Assembly: GCA_934101745.1 (NCBI GenBank)
Contig: CAKOSD010000006.1
Coordinates: 1 to 15,746, forward strand
Reading direction: 5' to 3'
Origin: an uncultured Bacilli bacterium
GTDB lineage: Bacteria > Bacillota_I > Bacilli_A > RF39 > UBA660
Length of the DNA stretch: 15,746 nt
Shown here: in pieces, positions 1 to 8,508 of the stretch
Layout of the letters: each line of letters opens with the position of its first letter
How positions within the stretch are numbered: the first letter of the stretch is position 1
The notes under the pieces: generated by a model
Databases searched by the model: none
What the model saw: only the letters and a program-made list of their open reading frames with translations
Told to the model about the DNA's origin: nothing
Position numbers and translations under genes: made by a program

Positions 1-35
1 TTATTATTGAAAAATATGCAGACGGGGGAAAATAA
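1..35 (+). CDS. C-terminal tail of an upstream gene (partial)
   Basis: Frame 3 is open from the window edge to a TAA at 33-35, ending in residues IIEKYADGGK. Its stop overlaps the next start as TAATG, a typical operon junction, and this is why I chose the frame. Frame 1 is also open, to a TAA at 43-45 (ending TGENNDE), and cannot be excluded. Too little is visible to identify the protein. It shows only that the first glycosyltransferase is probably not first in its operon, so the operon promoter lies outside the window. Confidence 0.45.
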   Translation, partial: IIEKYADGGK

Positions 36-1954
36 TGATGAATAAGAAAATATCCGTAATAGTAGCAGTTTATAATACTGAAAAATATGTCGAAAAATGT
101 TTGAATTCGTTATTAAATCAAACATATCAAAATTTAGAAATAATTGTGGTTGAAGATGGTTCCACAGATAATTCTAAAGAAGTTTTAAAAAAGTATTCAC
201 ATAATGACAAAATAAAACTAATATATAATAAAAAAAATAGTGGGCTTTCCTATTCTCGAAATGTAGGTTTAGAAAATGCTACGGGTGATTATATTGGGTA
301 TATTGATTCGGATGATTATGTTGATTTAGATTATTACGAAAAATTAATGCAAGCCATTATAGACAATAAAGCCGATATTGCTATTTGTGATATGAAAATT
401 GTAGATGAAGAAACTAATACAGAAGTTATTTCTAGATGTTGTAATAGTGATAAATTTAATGTTTATAATGTAGTAAATAATGGGCTGGCTGCTAGTGCTT
501 GTAATAAGTTATTTAAAAAAGAATTAATTAGTAAGTATAAATTTGCTGAAGGAAAAGTAAATGAAGATATAGCCGTTGTTATTCCTACTATGGTTGAGGC
601 TAAAAAAATTAGTTATGCTAATACTTATTATTATTATGTTCAAAGAGGTGGCTCTATTCAAAATAGTAGCTTTAGTGATAAAAGATTTGATATATTTTAT
701 GGAGTTAAAACAACTTTAGAAAGAATTAAAGATAATAAAGATTATGAGTCTTTAAAAGAGGCTATTGTTTATAATCAACTAGTAGTATTATTATTGTATG
801 TAATTCCTAAAGAGAAGAAGTTTTTTTCTAGATATAAAGTTTTAAAGAAATATTTTAGTTTAATTAATGAATATGATGTGAAAAATAATAAACTATATCA
901 AAAATTCTTAAATCAAGAATCAAGAATTAATAAAATTTATTATTCTAATTTAGTAAATTTAAATGTAAAGAGACTGTTTATTTTAGATAATCTTTGGATA
1001 AGTTTATATCATTTATTACGAGATGTTAAACATATAAAGCAAAGGAACATAATTCCTGATATTTCTTTAGATGATCTTAAGAAGTGTGCGATAAAACAAA
1101 ATAGTTATGCTAAAACCAATATAAAGATATCGGTTGTTATTCCTAATTATAATTATGCTAGGTTCTTATATGAACGAGTATATAGTATTTTAAATCAAGA
1201 TTATCCAATTTATGAACTTATTATTTTGGATGACTGTTCAAGTGATAATTCTTTGGAAGTTATTAATAAAATAGTTTCTAGTATCAATAAATATATTAAT
1301 GTTAAAGTGGTTCCTAATGAAAAAAATAGCGGTAATGCTTTTAGTCAGTGGCAAAAAGGATTTAAATTAGCAAGTGGCGATTATGTTTGGATTTGTGAGG
1401 CTGATGATTATTGTAAAAAGGACTTTCTAAAAGAAGCAATTAAACCCATAAATAAAAATGAAAATATTGTCCTTAGTTATACTGATACGGGCTTTATAGA
1501 TAGTGAAGGAACTATTGTTAAAAATTCGTTAATAGATCAGATAGATTTATTAAAAACGGGTCATTGGCAAAAAAATTATGTTAATGATGGACCAAAGGAA
1601 ATAACCAATTATGCTTATCTTAATTGCACTATTCCAAATGTTTCGGGAACAATAATAAGAAAAGACGATTACGAGGAAATATTGAATATATCTAAAACTT
1701 TTAAACAATGTGGCGATTGGTATTTTTATCTTAATGCCTTAAAACGAGGTAAGATTGCTTATAACAAGAAAACCTTAAACTACTATCGCTTACATGGCAA
1801 TAATATAAGTTCTACTATGAATAGAAAAAAACATTTACTAGAAATAAAAAAAATATATTCTTACTTAGAAAATAATGATAATATAAGTACAGAGCAGCAA
1901 AAAAATATGCAAGATAGATTAAATTTTTTAGAACAGGTGTGGGGTATTAAATAA
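35..1954 (+). CDS. Two-domain family 2 glycosyltransferase
   Basis: This is a predicted cytoplasmic or membrane-associated glycosyltransferase with two GT-A (GT2) domains, probably extending a surface polysaccharide by two different linkages. Domain 1 (about residues 4-220) shows VSLLNQTY-type GT2 spacing, the nucleotide-binding motif EDGSTDNS (D41), the metal-binding DSDD (D91-D94) and an NED acidic pair (E177-D178) near its end. A helical linker (about 225-350) has no motif I recognise. Domain 2 (about 363-590) shows VVIPNYNY, LDDCSSDNS (D399-D400), EADD (455-458) and a GDW motif (D561) expected to carry the catalytic base. At 639 residues it is about twice a single-domain GT2. Two ATG codons lie in tandem at 35 and 38. 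A GGGGGA sequence at 24-29 sits 5 or 8 bases upstream, so the second ATG is as likely as the first. Domain 2 closely resembles the N-terminal domain of the next gene. Sugar donor and acceptor cannot be read from sequence. Confidence 0.9.
   Translation: MMNKKISVIVAVYNTEKYVEKCLNSLLNQTYQNLEIIVVEDGSTDNSKEVLKKYSHNDKIKLIYNKKNSGLSYSRNVGLENATGDYIGYIDSDDYVDLDYYEKLMQAIIDNKADIAICDMKIVDEETNTEVISRCCNSDKFNVYNVVNNGLAASACNKLFKKELISKYKFAEGKVNEDIAVVIPTMVEAKKISYANTYYYYVQRGGSIQNSSFSDKRFDIFYGVKTTLERIKDNKDYESLKEAIVYNQLVVLLLYVIPKEKKFFSRYKVLKKYFSLINEYDVKNNKLYQKFLNQESRINKIYYSNLVNLNVKRLFILDNLWISLYHLLRDVKHIKQRNIIPDISLDDLKKCAIKQNSYAKTNIKISVVIPNYNYARFLYERVYSILNQDYPIYELIILDDCSSDNSLEVINKIVSSINKYINVKVVPNEKNSGNAFSQWQKGFKLASGDYVWICEADDYCKKDFLKEAIKPINKNENIVLSYTDTGFIDSEGTIVKNSLIDQIDLLKTGHWQKNYVNDGPKEITNYAYLNCTIPNVSGTIIRKDDYEEILNISKTFKQCGDWYFYLNALKRGKIAYNKKTLNYYRLHGNNISSTMNRKKHLLEIKKIYSYLENNDNISTEQQKNMQDRLNFLEQVWGIK
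1121..1795 (+). repeat. Duplicated GT2 module, copy 1
   Basis: This segment encodes residues 363-587 of the first glycosyltransferase. It matches the segment at 2097-2762 over its whole length, from the IPNYNY strand, through YPIYELIILDD, NEKNSG and FSQWQK, to the LNYYRLH motif near the domain end. Over the first 42 aligned residues I count about 30 identities. The two copies are diverged at DNA level, so the duplication is old or the copies were exchanged between loci. Confidence 0.8.
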
Positions 1955-1955
1955 A

Positions 1956-4166
1956 ATGAAAAATGAAGTAAAAAAAATGTTATTAAAAGTAACACCAAAT
2001 AGTGTATACGAAAAATATAAAAAGTTCAAAAATAATAGACATGTAACTGTATATAAAAATGATAGTGAATTTCATGAATATAATGATCAATATAAAAAAG
2101 TATCTGTAATAATACCAAATTATAATTATGAAAAATACATTGAAGAAAGAGTTGATTCAATTCTTTTCCAAACTTATCCAATTTATGAATTAATAATTTT
2201 AGATGATAAATCAACGGATAATTCAGTAGCAAAAATAGAAGAAATAATAAAAAAACATCCCGAAATTGCTATTAAATTTGTAAAAAACGAAAAAAATAGT
2301 GGATCTGTATTTAGTCAATGGCAAAAAGCCTTTACTTTAGCAACTGGTGATTATGTTTGGATTGCTGAGGCTGATGATAGTTGTAATAGTCATTTTTTAG
2401 AAAATATTATGCGAGGCTTTGAAGATGAGGATGTAGTTTTATCCTATGCTGAGAGTATGCGTATAGATGAGGATAATCGGATTATAAGTGATGATTGCCG
2501 CGATTGGATGCTTGCTGTAAGTAAAACTAAATGGCTTCATAGTTATATTAATGATGGTAAGGAAGAAATAAAAGAGGCTTTGGCTGTTTGCAATACAATA
2601 CCAAATGTATCTGCAGTAGTTTTTAAAAAAGGAAATCAGGTTGAAATTATCGAAGAAGCCAAAAAATTTAAAATAAGTGGGGATTGGTTCATTTATTATA
2701 CTTTGCTTAGTAATGGAAAAGTCGCATATTGTCATAAAAGTTTAAACTATTTTCGTAAACATTCTAAATCAACAAGTACAGTAGCATCACGAGAAGTTGA
2801 AATAAGAGAACTTTTAACTATTCAAAGTGATATTAGAAAAAAATTTCAATTAAACAGTGAGCAAATTCATAAACAATCATTTCGATATGGTGGCATAATT
2901 GGGGAAACTAGTGTGGAATTTAGAAACGAGGTAAGTAGTATGATAGCAAAAAAAATAGCCTGGATAATTCCTTGGCCAATTAAGGGTTCTGGTGGTATTA
3001 GAACAATGATTCAGAATGCTAACTTTTTAGTAAGACAAGGTTTTGAATGTGATATATATGTGGAAGAAGATTATGCAAATACTAATGAATCAATGAAGCA
3101 AAGAATTATTAATTATTATGGGGAATGCTTATGCAATGTTTATGTGGGAATTTCTTTTCAAAAAGAGTATGATTTAGCCTTTGCCACTTATTCTATAAAA
3201 ACACCTGATTATTTATATTATATGAATAATAATGTTAAGAAAAAAGCCTATTTTATTCAAGATTTTGAACCGTGGTTTGAACCAATGGGCGGTCTTTATT
3301 TAGAAATGGAACATACTTATAAGTATGGCTTAAGCGGTGTTAGTATTGGTAAATGGTTAGCCCATAAATTGTATACAGAATTTAATCAAGAAATGAATTA
3401 TTTTAGTTTTTGTGCTGATACTAGTGTTTATAAAAAATTAGACAATGTCAAAAAGGAAAATGCCGTTTGTTTTATTTTTCAACCGGAAAAGGCTAGAAGA
3501 TGTAGTAATATTGGAATCAAAGCATTAATATTAGTAAAAAAATTACGTCCTGATGTTAAAATATATTTATATGGCTCAGACGCTGATATTAAACTTGATG
3601 TTGAAATGGAAAATTTGCATATTATGCCAATTGAAAAATGCAACGAACTATATAATAAATGCAAAGTTGGACTTTGTATGAGTTCATCAAATCCTTCAAG
3701 AATTCCTTTTGAAATGATGGCCTCAGGCTTACCAGTTGTAGATTTATATCGTGAAAACAATTTGTATGATATTCCTGATGATGGCGTTTTGCTTGCCGAT
3801 ACCTCTCCCGAGGCAGTGGCGAGTGCTATTATAAAGATTTTGGATGACGAAAAACTTCAAAAACAATTAAGCAATGCGGGTTATAAGTTTATGCAAAAAT
3901 ATCCTATTGAAAGAGGTTTTAATGAATTTTTAAAATTTGTTAATGATACAATTGATGGAAAAAATATTGCTGATAGTAATGTGGAAATGATCTATAATCG
4001 CAAACCGATTATGCCAACTAAAGAAGTAATTGAGGCTATGGATGCTATTAAAGAAGTTCCTATCGCCCCTAAAAATTCATCAAAAACAGTTAGAAATTTA
4101 GTTCGGATAAAAAGATTTATTAAAAGAAAATATGCTAGTGCTATTCATAAAATATTTAGAGTGTAA
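1956..4166 (+). CDS. Glycosyltransferase with GT2 plus GT-B (WsaF/rhamnan-type) domains
   Basis: This is a predicted bifunctional glycosyltransferase of 736 residues. The N-terminal GT2 domain (about 48-270) has IPNYNY, LDDKSTDNS (D83-D84), EADD (138-141) and a GDW motif (D243). The C-terminal half (about 330-665) has the GT-B order of motifs: a glycine-rich loop GSGGIRTM at 344-351, and a donor-site segment near 583-596 (PFEMMASGLPVVD) where E586 would contact the nucleotide sugar. Its layout, including FIQDFEPWF at 433-441, resembles WsaF-type rhamnosyltransferases and proteins of rhamnan synthesis loci, so a rhamnose-containing polymer is plausible but not proven. The N-terminal 30 residues and the C-terminal tail (about 710-736) are strongly basic and may help bind the membrane. 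The gene starts one base after the previous stop. GGGG at 1941-1944 or AGGTG at 1935-1939 could be the ribosome binding site, both rather far from the ATG. Confidence 0.9.
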   Translation: MKNEVKKMLLKVTPNSVYEKYKKFKNNRHVTVYKNDSEFHEYNDQYKKVSVIIPNYNYEKYIEERVDSILFQTYPIYELIILDDKSTDNSVAKIEEIIKKHPEIAIKFVKNEKNSGSVFSQWQKAFTLATGDYVWIAEADDSCNSHFLENIMRGFEDEDVVLSYAESMRIDEDNRIISDDCRDWMLAVSKTKWLHSYINDGKEEIKEALAVCNTIPNVSAVVFKKGNQVEIIEEAKKFKISGDWFIYYTLLSNGKVAYCHKSLNYFRKHSKSTSTVASREVEIRELLTIQSDIRKKFQLNSEQIHKQSFRYGGIIGETSVEFRNEVSSMIAKKIAWIIPWPIKGSGGIRTMIQNANFLVRQGFECDIYVEEDYANTNESMKQRIINYYGECLCNVYVGISFQKEYDLAFATYSIKTPDYLYYMNNNVKKKAYFIQDFEPWFEPMGGLYLEMEHTYKYGLSGVSIGKWLAHKLYTEFNQEMNYFSFCADTSVYKKLDNVKKENAVCFIFQPEKARRCSNIGIKALILVKKLRPDVKIYLYGSDADIKLDVEMENLHIMPIEKCNELYNKCKVGLCMSSSNPSRIPFEMMASGLPVVDLYRENNLYDIPDDGVLLADTSPEAVASAIIKILDDEKLQKQLSNAGYKFMQKYPIERGFNEFLKFVNDTIDGKNIADSNVEMIYNRKPIMPTKEVIEAMDAIKEVPIAPKNSSKTVRNLVRIKRFIKRKYASAIHKIFRV
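2097..2762 (+). repeat. Duplicated GT2 module, copy 2
   Basis: This segment encodes residues 48-269 of the second glycosyltransferase and is the partner of the module at 1121-1795. The same domain sits at the C-terminus of one protein and the N-terminus of the next, which fits a tandem duplication followed by different fusions. Confidence 0.8.
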
Positions 4167-4175
4167 GGAGTCATT

Positions 4176-6029
4176 ATGAAGAATTATTTATTAAATCTTT
4201 ACCGGAAATTACCACTTGATTTTCGAAAAAAAGTTAAAAATATTTTTAAAAAAGAGTCACAAGTTAAAGAAGTAATAAGTAAAGAAAATATTCTCTTTAA
4301 CTTAAAAAAGTATGATATTATTTCTTTTGATATATTTGATACTTTAATAACAAGATGCGTTTATGAACCTGATGATATTTTCAAAATTTTAAATGAATAT
4401 TTCTCGGATGAAAAATTTTTAGAAAAAAGAAAATTAGCTGAAGGGAATGCGAGAAATTTCTACCAACACGATGTTAATCTTGATGAGATTTATGAACAGT
4501 ATGCTAAAGATAACAACATATCTTTAGCGGCTGCTAATACCCTAAAAAAAGCCGAAATAAATATTGAAAAAGAAATGTTAATAGCACGAAATGATATGCT
4601 TGATTTGTTAAAAAAATTGCATGAGTTAAATAAGAGAGTAATCATTGTCAGCGATATGTATCTTCATAAAAAAACAATAACAGAAATTCTTGATAATTGT
4701 GGCTATAAAGGTTTATATGAGCAAATATATGTTTCAAATGATATTGGCAAGAGAAAAGATGATAAATCAGTTTGGCCTTTTCTTAAAGAAAAATATCCTC
4801 ATCAAAAAATAATTCATCTTGGCGATAATGATTTATCGGATGTTACTTATCCAAAAGAGTTTGGCATCGATACTATAAAAATATTATCAAGTAAGGAATT
4901 ATTACATAAGTGTAGTCTTTATCCATCTTTGAAAGAATTTATTGATACAAGAACTTGTAGTGATTCTTATTATTTAGGTTTACTGTTTAATAAAAAGTTA
5001 TTCAATAGTCCATTTAGTCCATTAATGATTGATGACTTTGATGATTTTGTTTATATGTTCCATGCTCCCGTGCTTACAGAATTTTTAAAGTTTGTAATCG
5101 ATAGTAATCAAGATAATTTATTATTTTTAGCAAGGGAAGGGTATTATTTTACCAAATTATATGATAAATATTGTGCTATTAACAAAATAGAAAAGAAAAA
5201 TCACTATTATTTTCTAGCATCCAGAAAGGCCACTAATACGGCTTCTATAAAAAATGATGAAGATATATTTAATTTATTAAAAAATGATTATAATGGCACT
5301 TTAAAAAACTTTTTAATGAAAAATTTTCATTTTAATTATGAAAATGACGATTTTACAATAAAATTACCAGATGATTATGATAAAGTTGCTAAAGTTGTAA
5401 AAAACAATCTTAAAAATATTAAAAATAATATCAAAAATGAAAATAGTTGTTATAAAAAGTATATTAAAGAATTAATACCTAACTATAAAAAAATTGATTT
5501 AAATTTAATTGATTTAGGGTATTCTGGAAGTATTCAATATAATCTTTCTAAAATGTTAGATAAAGGTTTAAACGGTTATTACTTAACTAATTCTAGTAGC
5601 GTTAAAAAATATTCTGAAGAAAATCATTTACATTTTTACTTTGATATAAATGATAATACTGAATATCAAAAAATTTATCATTATTCTTTAATTTTAGAAT
5701 ATTTTTTAACGGCTCCTTATGGTCAATTACAATACTTTAAAGAGCAAAATGGTAAAGTTAGTCCGGTTTATAATGATGAAACTTTAGATGAAAAAAAGAA
5801 GAAAAATTTAAATAAAATATATGATATTATTACTATTTATTTTAATGACTTAAAAATAATAAATAAATATTTAAAATATCAGCCTACTAAAAATTTATTA
5901 TGTAGAAATTATGTTGCTATGGTTGAATCGGGAATCATTTCTACAAAAGTCAAAGATGAATTTTCTTTTATGGACTCTTATAGTAGTGATGTTGAGAAAA
6001 ATGTCTTTAAAATTATTAGTAGGTATTAA
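4176..6029 (+). CDS. HAD-family protein with large C-terminal domain (COG5610-type)
   Basis: This is a 617-residue two-part protein. The N-terminal HAD hydrolase domain (about 47-240) has every catalytic motif: FDIFDT (nucleophile D52 and acid/base D55), IVSDMYL (S159), a lysine region near GKRKDDK (192-197), and GDNDLSD (D217, D222). Phosphatase or phosphotransferase chemistry is therefore possible. The C-terminal half (about 290-617) carries FLAREGYYFTKLYDKY and LIDLGYSGSIQ. I recognise these as a conserved region of predicted HAD hydrolases in polysaccharide gene clusters (COG5610), whose function is not established to my knowledge. The first 27 residues are basic and amphipathic. An AAGGAG ribosome binding site at 4165-4170, overlapping the previous stop codon, fixes the ATG. 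Its place between polymerising glycosyltransferases and the membrane glycosylation genes suggests a role in polymer assembly, but the substrate is unknown. Confidence 0.8.
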   Translation: MKNYLLNLYRKLPLDFRKKVKNIFKKESQVKEVISKENILFNLKKYDIISFDIFDTLITRCVYEPDDIFKILNEYFSDEKFLEKRKLAEGNARNFYQHDVNLDEIYEQYAKDNNISLAAANTLKKAEINIEKEMLIARNDMLDLLKKLHELNKRVIIVSDMYLHKKTITEILDNCGYKGLYEQIYVSNDIGKRKDDKSVWPFLKEKYPHQKIIHLGDNDLSDVTYPKEFGIDTIKILSSKELLHKCSLYPSLKEFIDTRTCSDSYYLGLLFNKKLFNSPFSPLMIDDFDDFVYMFHAPVLTEFLKFVIDSNQDNLLFLAREGYYFTKLYDKYCAINKIEKKNHYYFLASRKATNTASIKNDEDIFNLLKNDYNGTLKNFLMKNFHFNYENDDFTIKLPDDYDKVAKVVKNNLKNIKNNIKNENSCYKKYIKELIPNYKKIDLNLIDLGYSGSIQYNLSKMLDKGLNGYYLTNSSSVKKYSEENHLHFYFDINDNTEYQKIYHYSLILEYFLTAPYGQLQYFKEQNGKVSPVYNDETLDEKKKKNLNKIYDIITIYFNDLKIINKYLKYQPTKNLLCRNYVAMVESGIISTKVKDEFSFMDSYSSDVEKNVFKIISRY

Positions 6030-6047
6030 TTAGATAGGTGTTTAAAA

Positions 6048-7436
6048 ATGAGAAAAACTAATAAAAAGAAAAATGATTTCAATATCAAAAAATTATTTCA
6101 AAATAACTATTTTGTAATGTTTATAATGTTTTTAGTAAGTTTTGCTACCATGCTATTTTTAAATAAAGGAATTGTTAAAGCCCCTTATTTATTTGCTGAA
6201 GATGGAAGAATATTCTTAAATCAATATTTAGAATTAGGATTGGGTTCCTTATTTAAAACTTATGGCGGTTATTTTAATCTGTTATCCAGATTATTTGCCC
6301 TAATTAGTGTAACGTTGGCTAAAATTTTTAATAGTGTTTATGTTCTTGCTAATACCCAAAAAATTTTAGCAATGCTCTTTAGTTCATTTGTTTGTGCTTA
6401 CTTTGTATCTAATGAGTTTGAAGGTATAATCAAGTCTCGAAAAGTTCGAATGATTATTTCTTTTCTTTCTTTAATATTAATATCTAATTTTGCGTGGTTA
6501 TTATATAACGGGGTTTCTATTCACTGGTGGTGTGGAATACTTTTATTCTTAGTTAGTTTAAATATTCTAGATAATAAATTGCCATCTTATAAAATATTGC
6601 CAATCTTAGTAGTATGTATATTAAGTAGTCCTTCCGGACTTATAATAGCCTTCTCTTTACTTTATTATATTTTAAAGAAAATAAATTGGCATCATCCCTT
6701 CCAAAATTTACTTAAGAATTATCAAAAAGATGAAATAATCAAAATAATAATCTTAGTTTTAGCGCTAGCTCTACAATCTTATGCTATTTTATTTATTACT
6801 GATGTTGATACAATAACAAGTCCATCGTTAGGTTTGAGTCAATTAAAATCATTATTGTATTATTCATATTTGCTTACTGTTAGTTCTATAAACTTTATAT
6901 TTGGTACTAACAATTATTTAAGTTTATCTAATGCTAATTTAGCAACTGTAGTTGGTTTAATTTTATGGTTAATTGTTATATATAATGCAGAAAAGCAAGA
7001 TAAAATAAAATATGTCTTCTTTTCTTTAGGTTCCATATTTTTCTTGTATTTTATGATTAATTTCAAAAGAGAAGATTTCATTGGTTATTATCAGGAAATG
7101 ATTAGTACCAGTTATCAAGTATGGTATCATTCTTTACCAGCACTAATTGCTTTTTATGCTGTAGTCATATCGCTATATAAAGAGAATAAATCTTCTATAA
7201 ATTATTTGTATCATTCTATATTATTTATAGCCTTTGTGTCATTGTGGCATGCAGTTAATCATCCAGAACTAGAAACTGCTAAAGAACTTGCTAGTGTTGC
7301 TGATTATGTAGACTACAAGAGTAATAAATACGCTTATGTTCATATTAGTCCAGACTTTTTAGATTGGTATGTAACTATTCCTGTTAATGATTCTTATTGT
7401 GAGGTGAACGATTGTGGTTCAACGATACAAAAGTGA
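6048..7436 (+). CDS. Multi-pass membrane protein, probable GT-C glycosyltransferase
   Basis: This 462-residue protein is almost entirely membrane helices (for example about 20-38, 78-98, 104-120, 135-152, 160-175, 184-207, 229-250, 300-314, 322-338, 358-376, 387-402). After the first helix comes an extracytoplasmic loop with the acidic pair E51-D52 (AEDGRIF). GT-C enzymes, which use polyprenyl-phosphate sugars outside the membrane, keep their catalytic acid in this position. No family-specific motif beyond this was recognised, so the call rests on topology, the ED pair and context. The next two genes encode a GtrA-like protein and a polyprenyl-phosphate-type GT2, the usual partners of such an enzyme. 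AGGTG at 6036-6040 precedes the ATG by 7 bases. The 3' end overlaps the next gene by 23 bases, which suggests translational coupling. An alternative is an integral membrane protein of another function, such as a polymer ligase. Confidence 0.7.
   Translation: MRKTNKKKNDFNIKKLFQNNYFVMFIMFLVSFATMLFLNKGIVKAPYLFAEDGRIFLNQYLELGLGSLFKTYGGYFNLLSRLFALISVTLAKIFNSVYVLANTQKILAMLFSSFVCAYFVSNEFEGIIKSRKVRMIISFLSLILISNFAWLLYNGVSIHWWCGILLFLVSLNILDNKLPSYKILPILVVCILSSPSGLIIAFSLLYYILKKINWHHPFQNLLKNYQKDEIIKIIILVLALALQSYAILFITDVDTITSPSLGLSQLKSLLYYSYLLTVSSINFIFGTNNYLSLSNANLATVVGLILWLIVIYNAEKQDKIKYVFFSLGSIFFLYFMINFKREDFIGYYQEMISTSYQVWYHSLPALIAFYAVVISLYKENKSSINYLYHSILFIAFVSLWHAVNHPELETAKELASVADYVDYKSNKYAYVHISPDFLDWYVTIPVNDSYCEVNDCGSTIQK
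7401..7406 (+). promoter_or_regulatory. Ribosome binding site deciding a GTG start
   Basis: GAGGTG lies 7 bases before the GTG at 7414 and inside the 3' end of the preceding gene. No in-frame ATG nearby has a comparable site, so it supports the non-ATG start. Confidence 0.6.
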
Positions 7437-7800
7437 GTTTAAATTTATCTTGTCAGGAGCCAGTAGTACTTTAATTGATTTTTGCTTATATATGTTACTT
7501 AGTAACTGGCTTTCTGTATCTTTATCTAAAATGATTTCAATGGGTATGGCCTCTATTTATTCTTTTTTTCTTAATAAAAATTGGACTTTTGAAAATGGAG
7601 AAAAAATAAATAAGGCTATGATAATAAAATATATTGGCGCTCAATTATTAAATATATTTGTTAATACTAGTATAAATACTATTATATATACTTTAACAAA
7701 TAACAAGTTAGTATCTTTTGTTATAGCAACAGCAACGGCTATGATTGTAAATTATTTTAGTCAAAAAATTATTGTTTTTAAGAAGGAAGTTAAAAAATGA
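7414..7800 (+). CDS. GtrA-family small membrane protein
   Basis: This is a 128-residue protein with four predicted helices (about 8-30, 35-53, 68-90, 97-119). It shows the GtrA/GtcA family pattern: an FxxSGASSTLIDF first segment, a short basic loop containing SFFLNKNWTF (residues 50-59) between helices 2 and 3, and a final helix ending NYFSQKIIVF. Its length is typical for the family. GtrA-type proteins are thought to move polyprenyl-phosphate-linked sugars across the membrane, or to help do so, for glycosylation of O-antigen, teichoic acid or other wall polymers. GTG is used as the start. The stop overlaps the next start as ATGA. Together with the flanking GT-C and GT2 genes this makes a complete three-part side-chain glycosylation set. 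Confidence 0.88.
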   Translation: MVQRYKSEFKFILSGASSTLIDFCLYMLLSNWLSVSLSKMISMGMASIYSFFLNKNWTFENGEKINKAMIIKYIGAQLLNIFVNTSINTIIYTLTNNKLVSFVIATATAMIVNYFSQKIIVFKKEVKK

Positions 7801-8507
7801 AATATTCTATAATTTTGCCTTGTTATAATGAGGCTGAAAATCTTATGGATTTAGTTAATATAATTAATAAATTTCCAAAGAAATATAAAGCAGAGTTTAT
7901 TCTGGTAGAAAATGGTTCGACAGATAATAGTAGGGAAATATTTGAAAAACAAATTCCATTTGATAATAAGTATTTAAAGGCTGTCTATGTCGATAAAAAT
8001 AAGGGTTATGGTTATGGCATTATTGCCGGTCTAAAACAAGCCACTGGAGATTATGTTGGCTGGCTTCATTCAGATTTGCAATATAATCCTTTAGATTTAA
8101 CAACTTTCTTTGATTATATCGAAGAACATAAAGACGAGAAACTATTACTTAAAGGAAAAAGAAAAAATAGAAAAATTATTGAATATATTTTTACTTTCGG
8201 TATGGGAGTATATGATTCTATTTTATTTAAGAAGAAAATGGCAAATGTAATGGCTATGCCCGTAATTTTTAATAAAGATCTTTTAGAGTATTTACCAGAT
8301 TTTCCTTTTGATTTTACTATCGATATTTATGTGTATGCTTTAGCACAAAAGAAAAATTATAACGTTTATCATTTACCAATTTATTTAAAAAATCGAAAGA
8401 AAGGTAAATCGTCTTGGAATACCGGATTTGTATCCCGTCTAAAACAAAGTAAAAAAATGATGGACGGTAGTAAAAAAGTAAAAAAAGATTTAGAGGAGAT
8501 GAAGTAA
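7797..8507 (+). CDS. Polyprenyl-phosphate-type GT2 glycosyltransferase (GtrB/DPMS-like)
   Basis: This 236-residue GT2 enzyme is expected to load a sugar from a nucleotide donor onto polyprenyl phosphate at the cytoplasmic face. The motifs are ILPCYNEAENL (6-16), VENGSTDNS (37-45), NKGYGYGIIAGL (68-79) and GWLHSDLQYNP (88-98). The usual DxD is replaced by H-S-D, with D93 and Q95 kept, a variation also found in other GT2 enzymes. Unlike most bacterial GtrB proteins it has no pair of C-terminal membrane helices and ends in a basic, charged tail (about 199-236), so it is probably peripheral, like single-domain dolichol-phosphate mannose synthases. AAGGAAG at 7784-7790 precedes the ATG, which overlaps the upstream TGA. 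The sugar is not readable from sequence. Confidence 0.85.
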   Translation: MKYSIILPCYNEAENLMDLVNIINKFPKKYKAEFILVENGSTDNSREIFEKQIPFDNKYLKAVYVDKNKGYGYGIIAGLKQATGDYVGWLHSDLQYNPLDLTTFFDYIEEHKDEKLLLKGKRKNRKIIEYIFTFGMGVYDSILFKKKMANVMAMPVIFNKDLLEYLPDFPFDFTIDIYVYALAQKKNYNVYHLPIYLKNRKKGKSSWNTGFVSRLKQSKKMMDGSKKVKKDLEEMK

Positions 8508-8508
8508 A

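Noticed and set aside
2026-2232. Open frame of 68 codons on the minus strand
   Set aside because: It lies wholly inside the GT2 domain of the second glycosyltransferase. The translation is low-complexity, rich in Tyr, His and Leu as expected from AT-rich antisense, and it has no recognisable motif.
2439-2735. Open frame of 98 codons on the minus strand
   Set aside because: It is antisense to a well-supported glycosyltransferase, and its biased Ile/Tyr/Phe content shows no domain.
3479-3760. Open frame of 93 codons on the minus strand
   Set aside because: It is antisense to the GT-B donor-binding region of the second glycosyltransferase, and no independent signal supports it.
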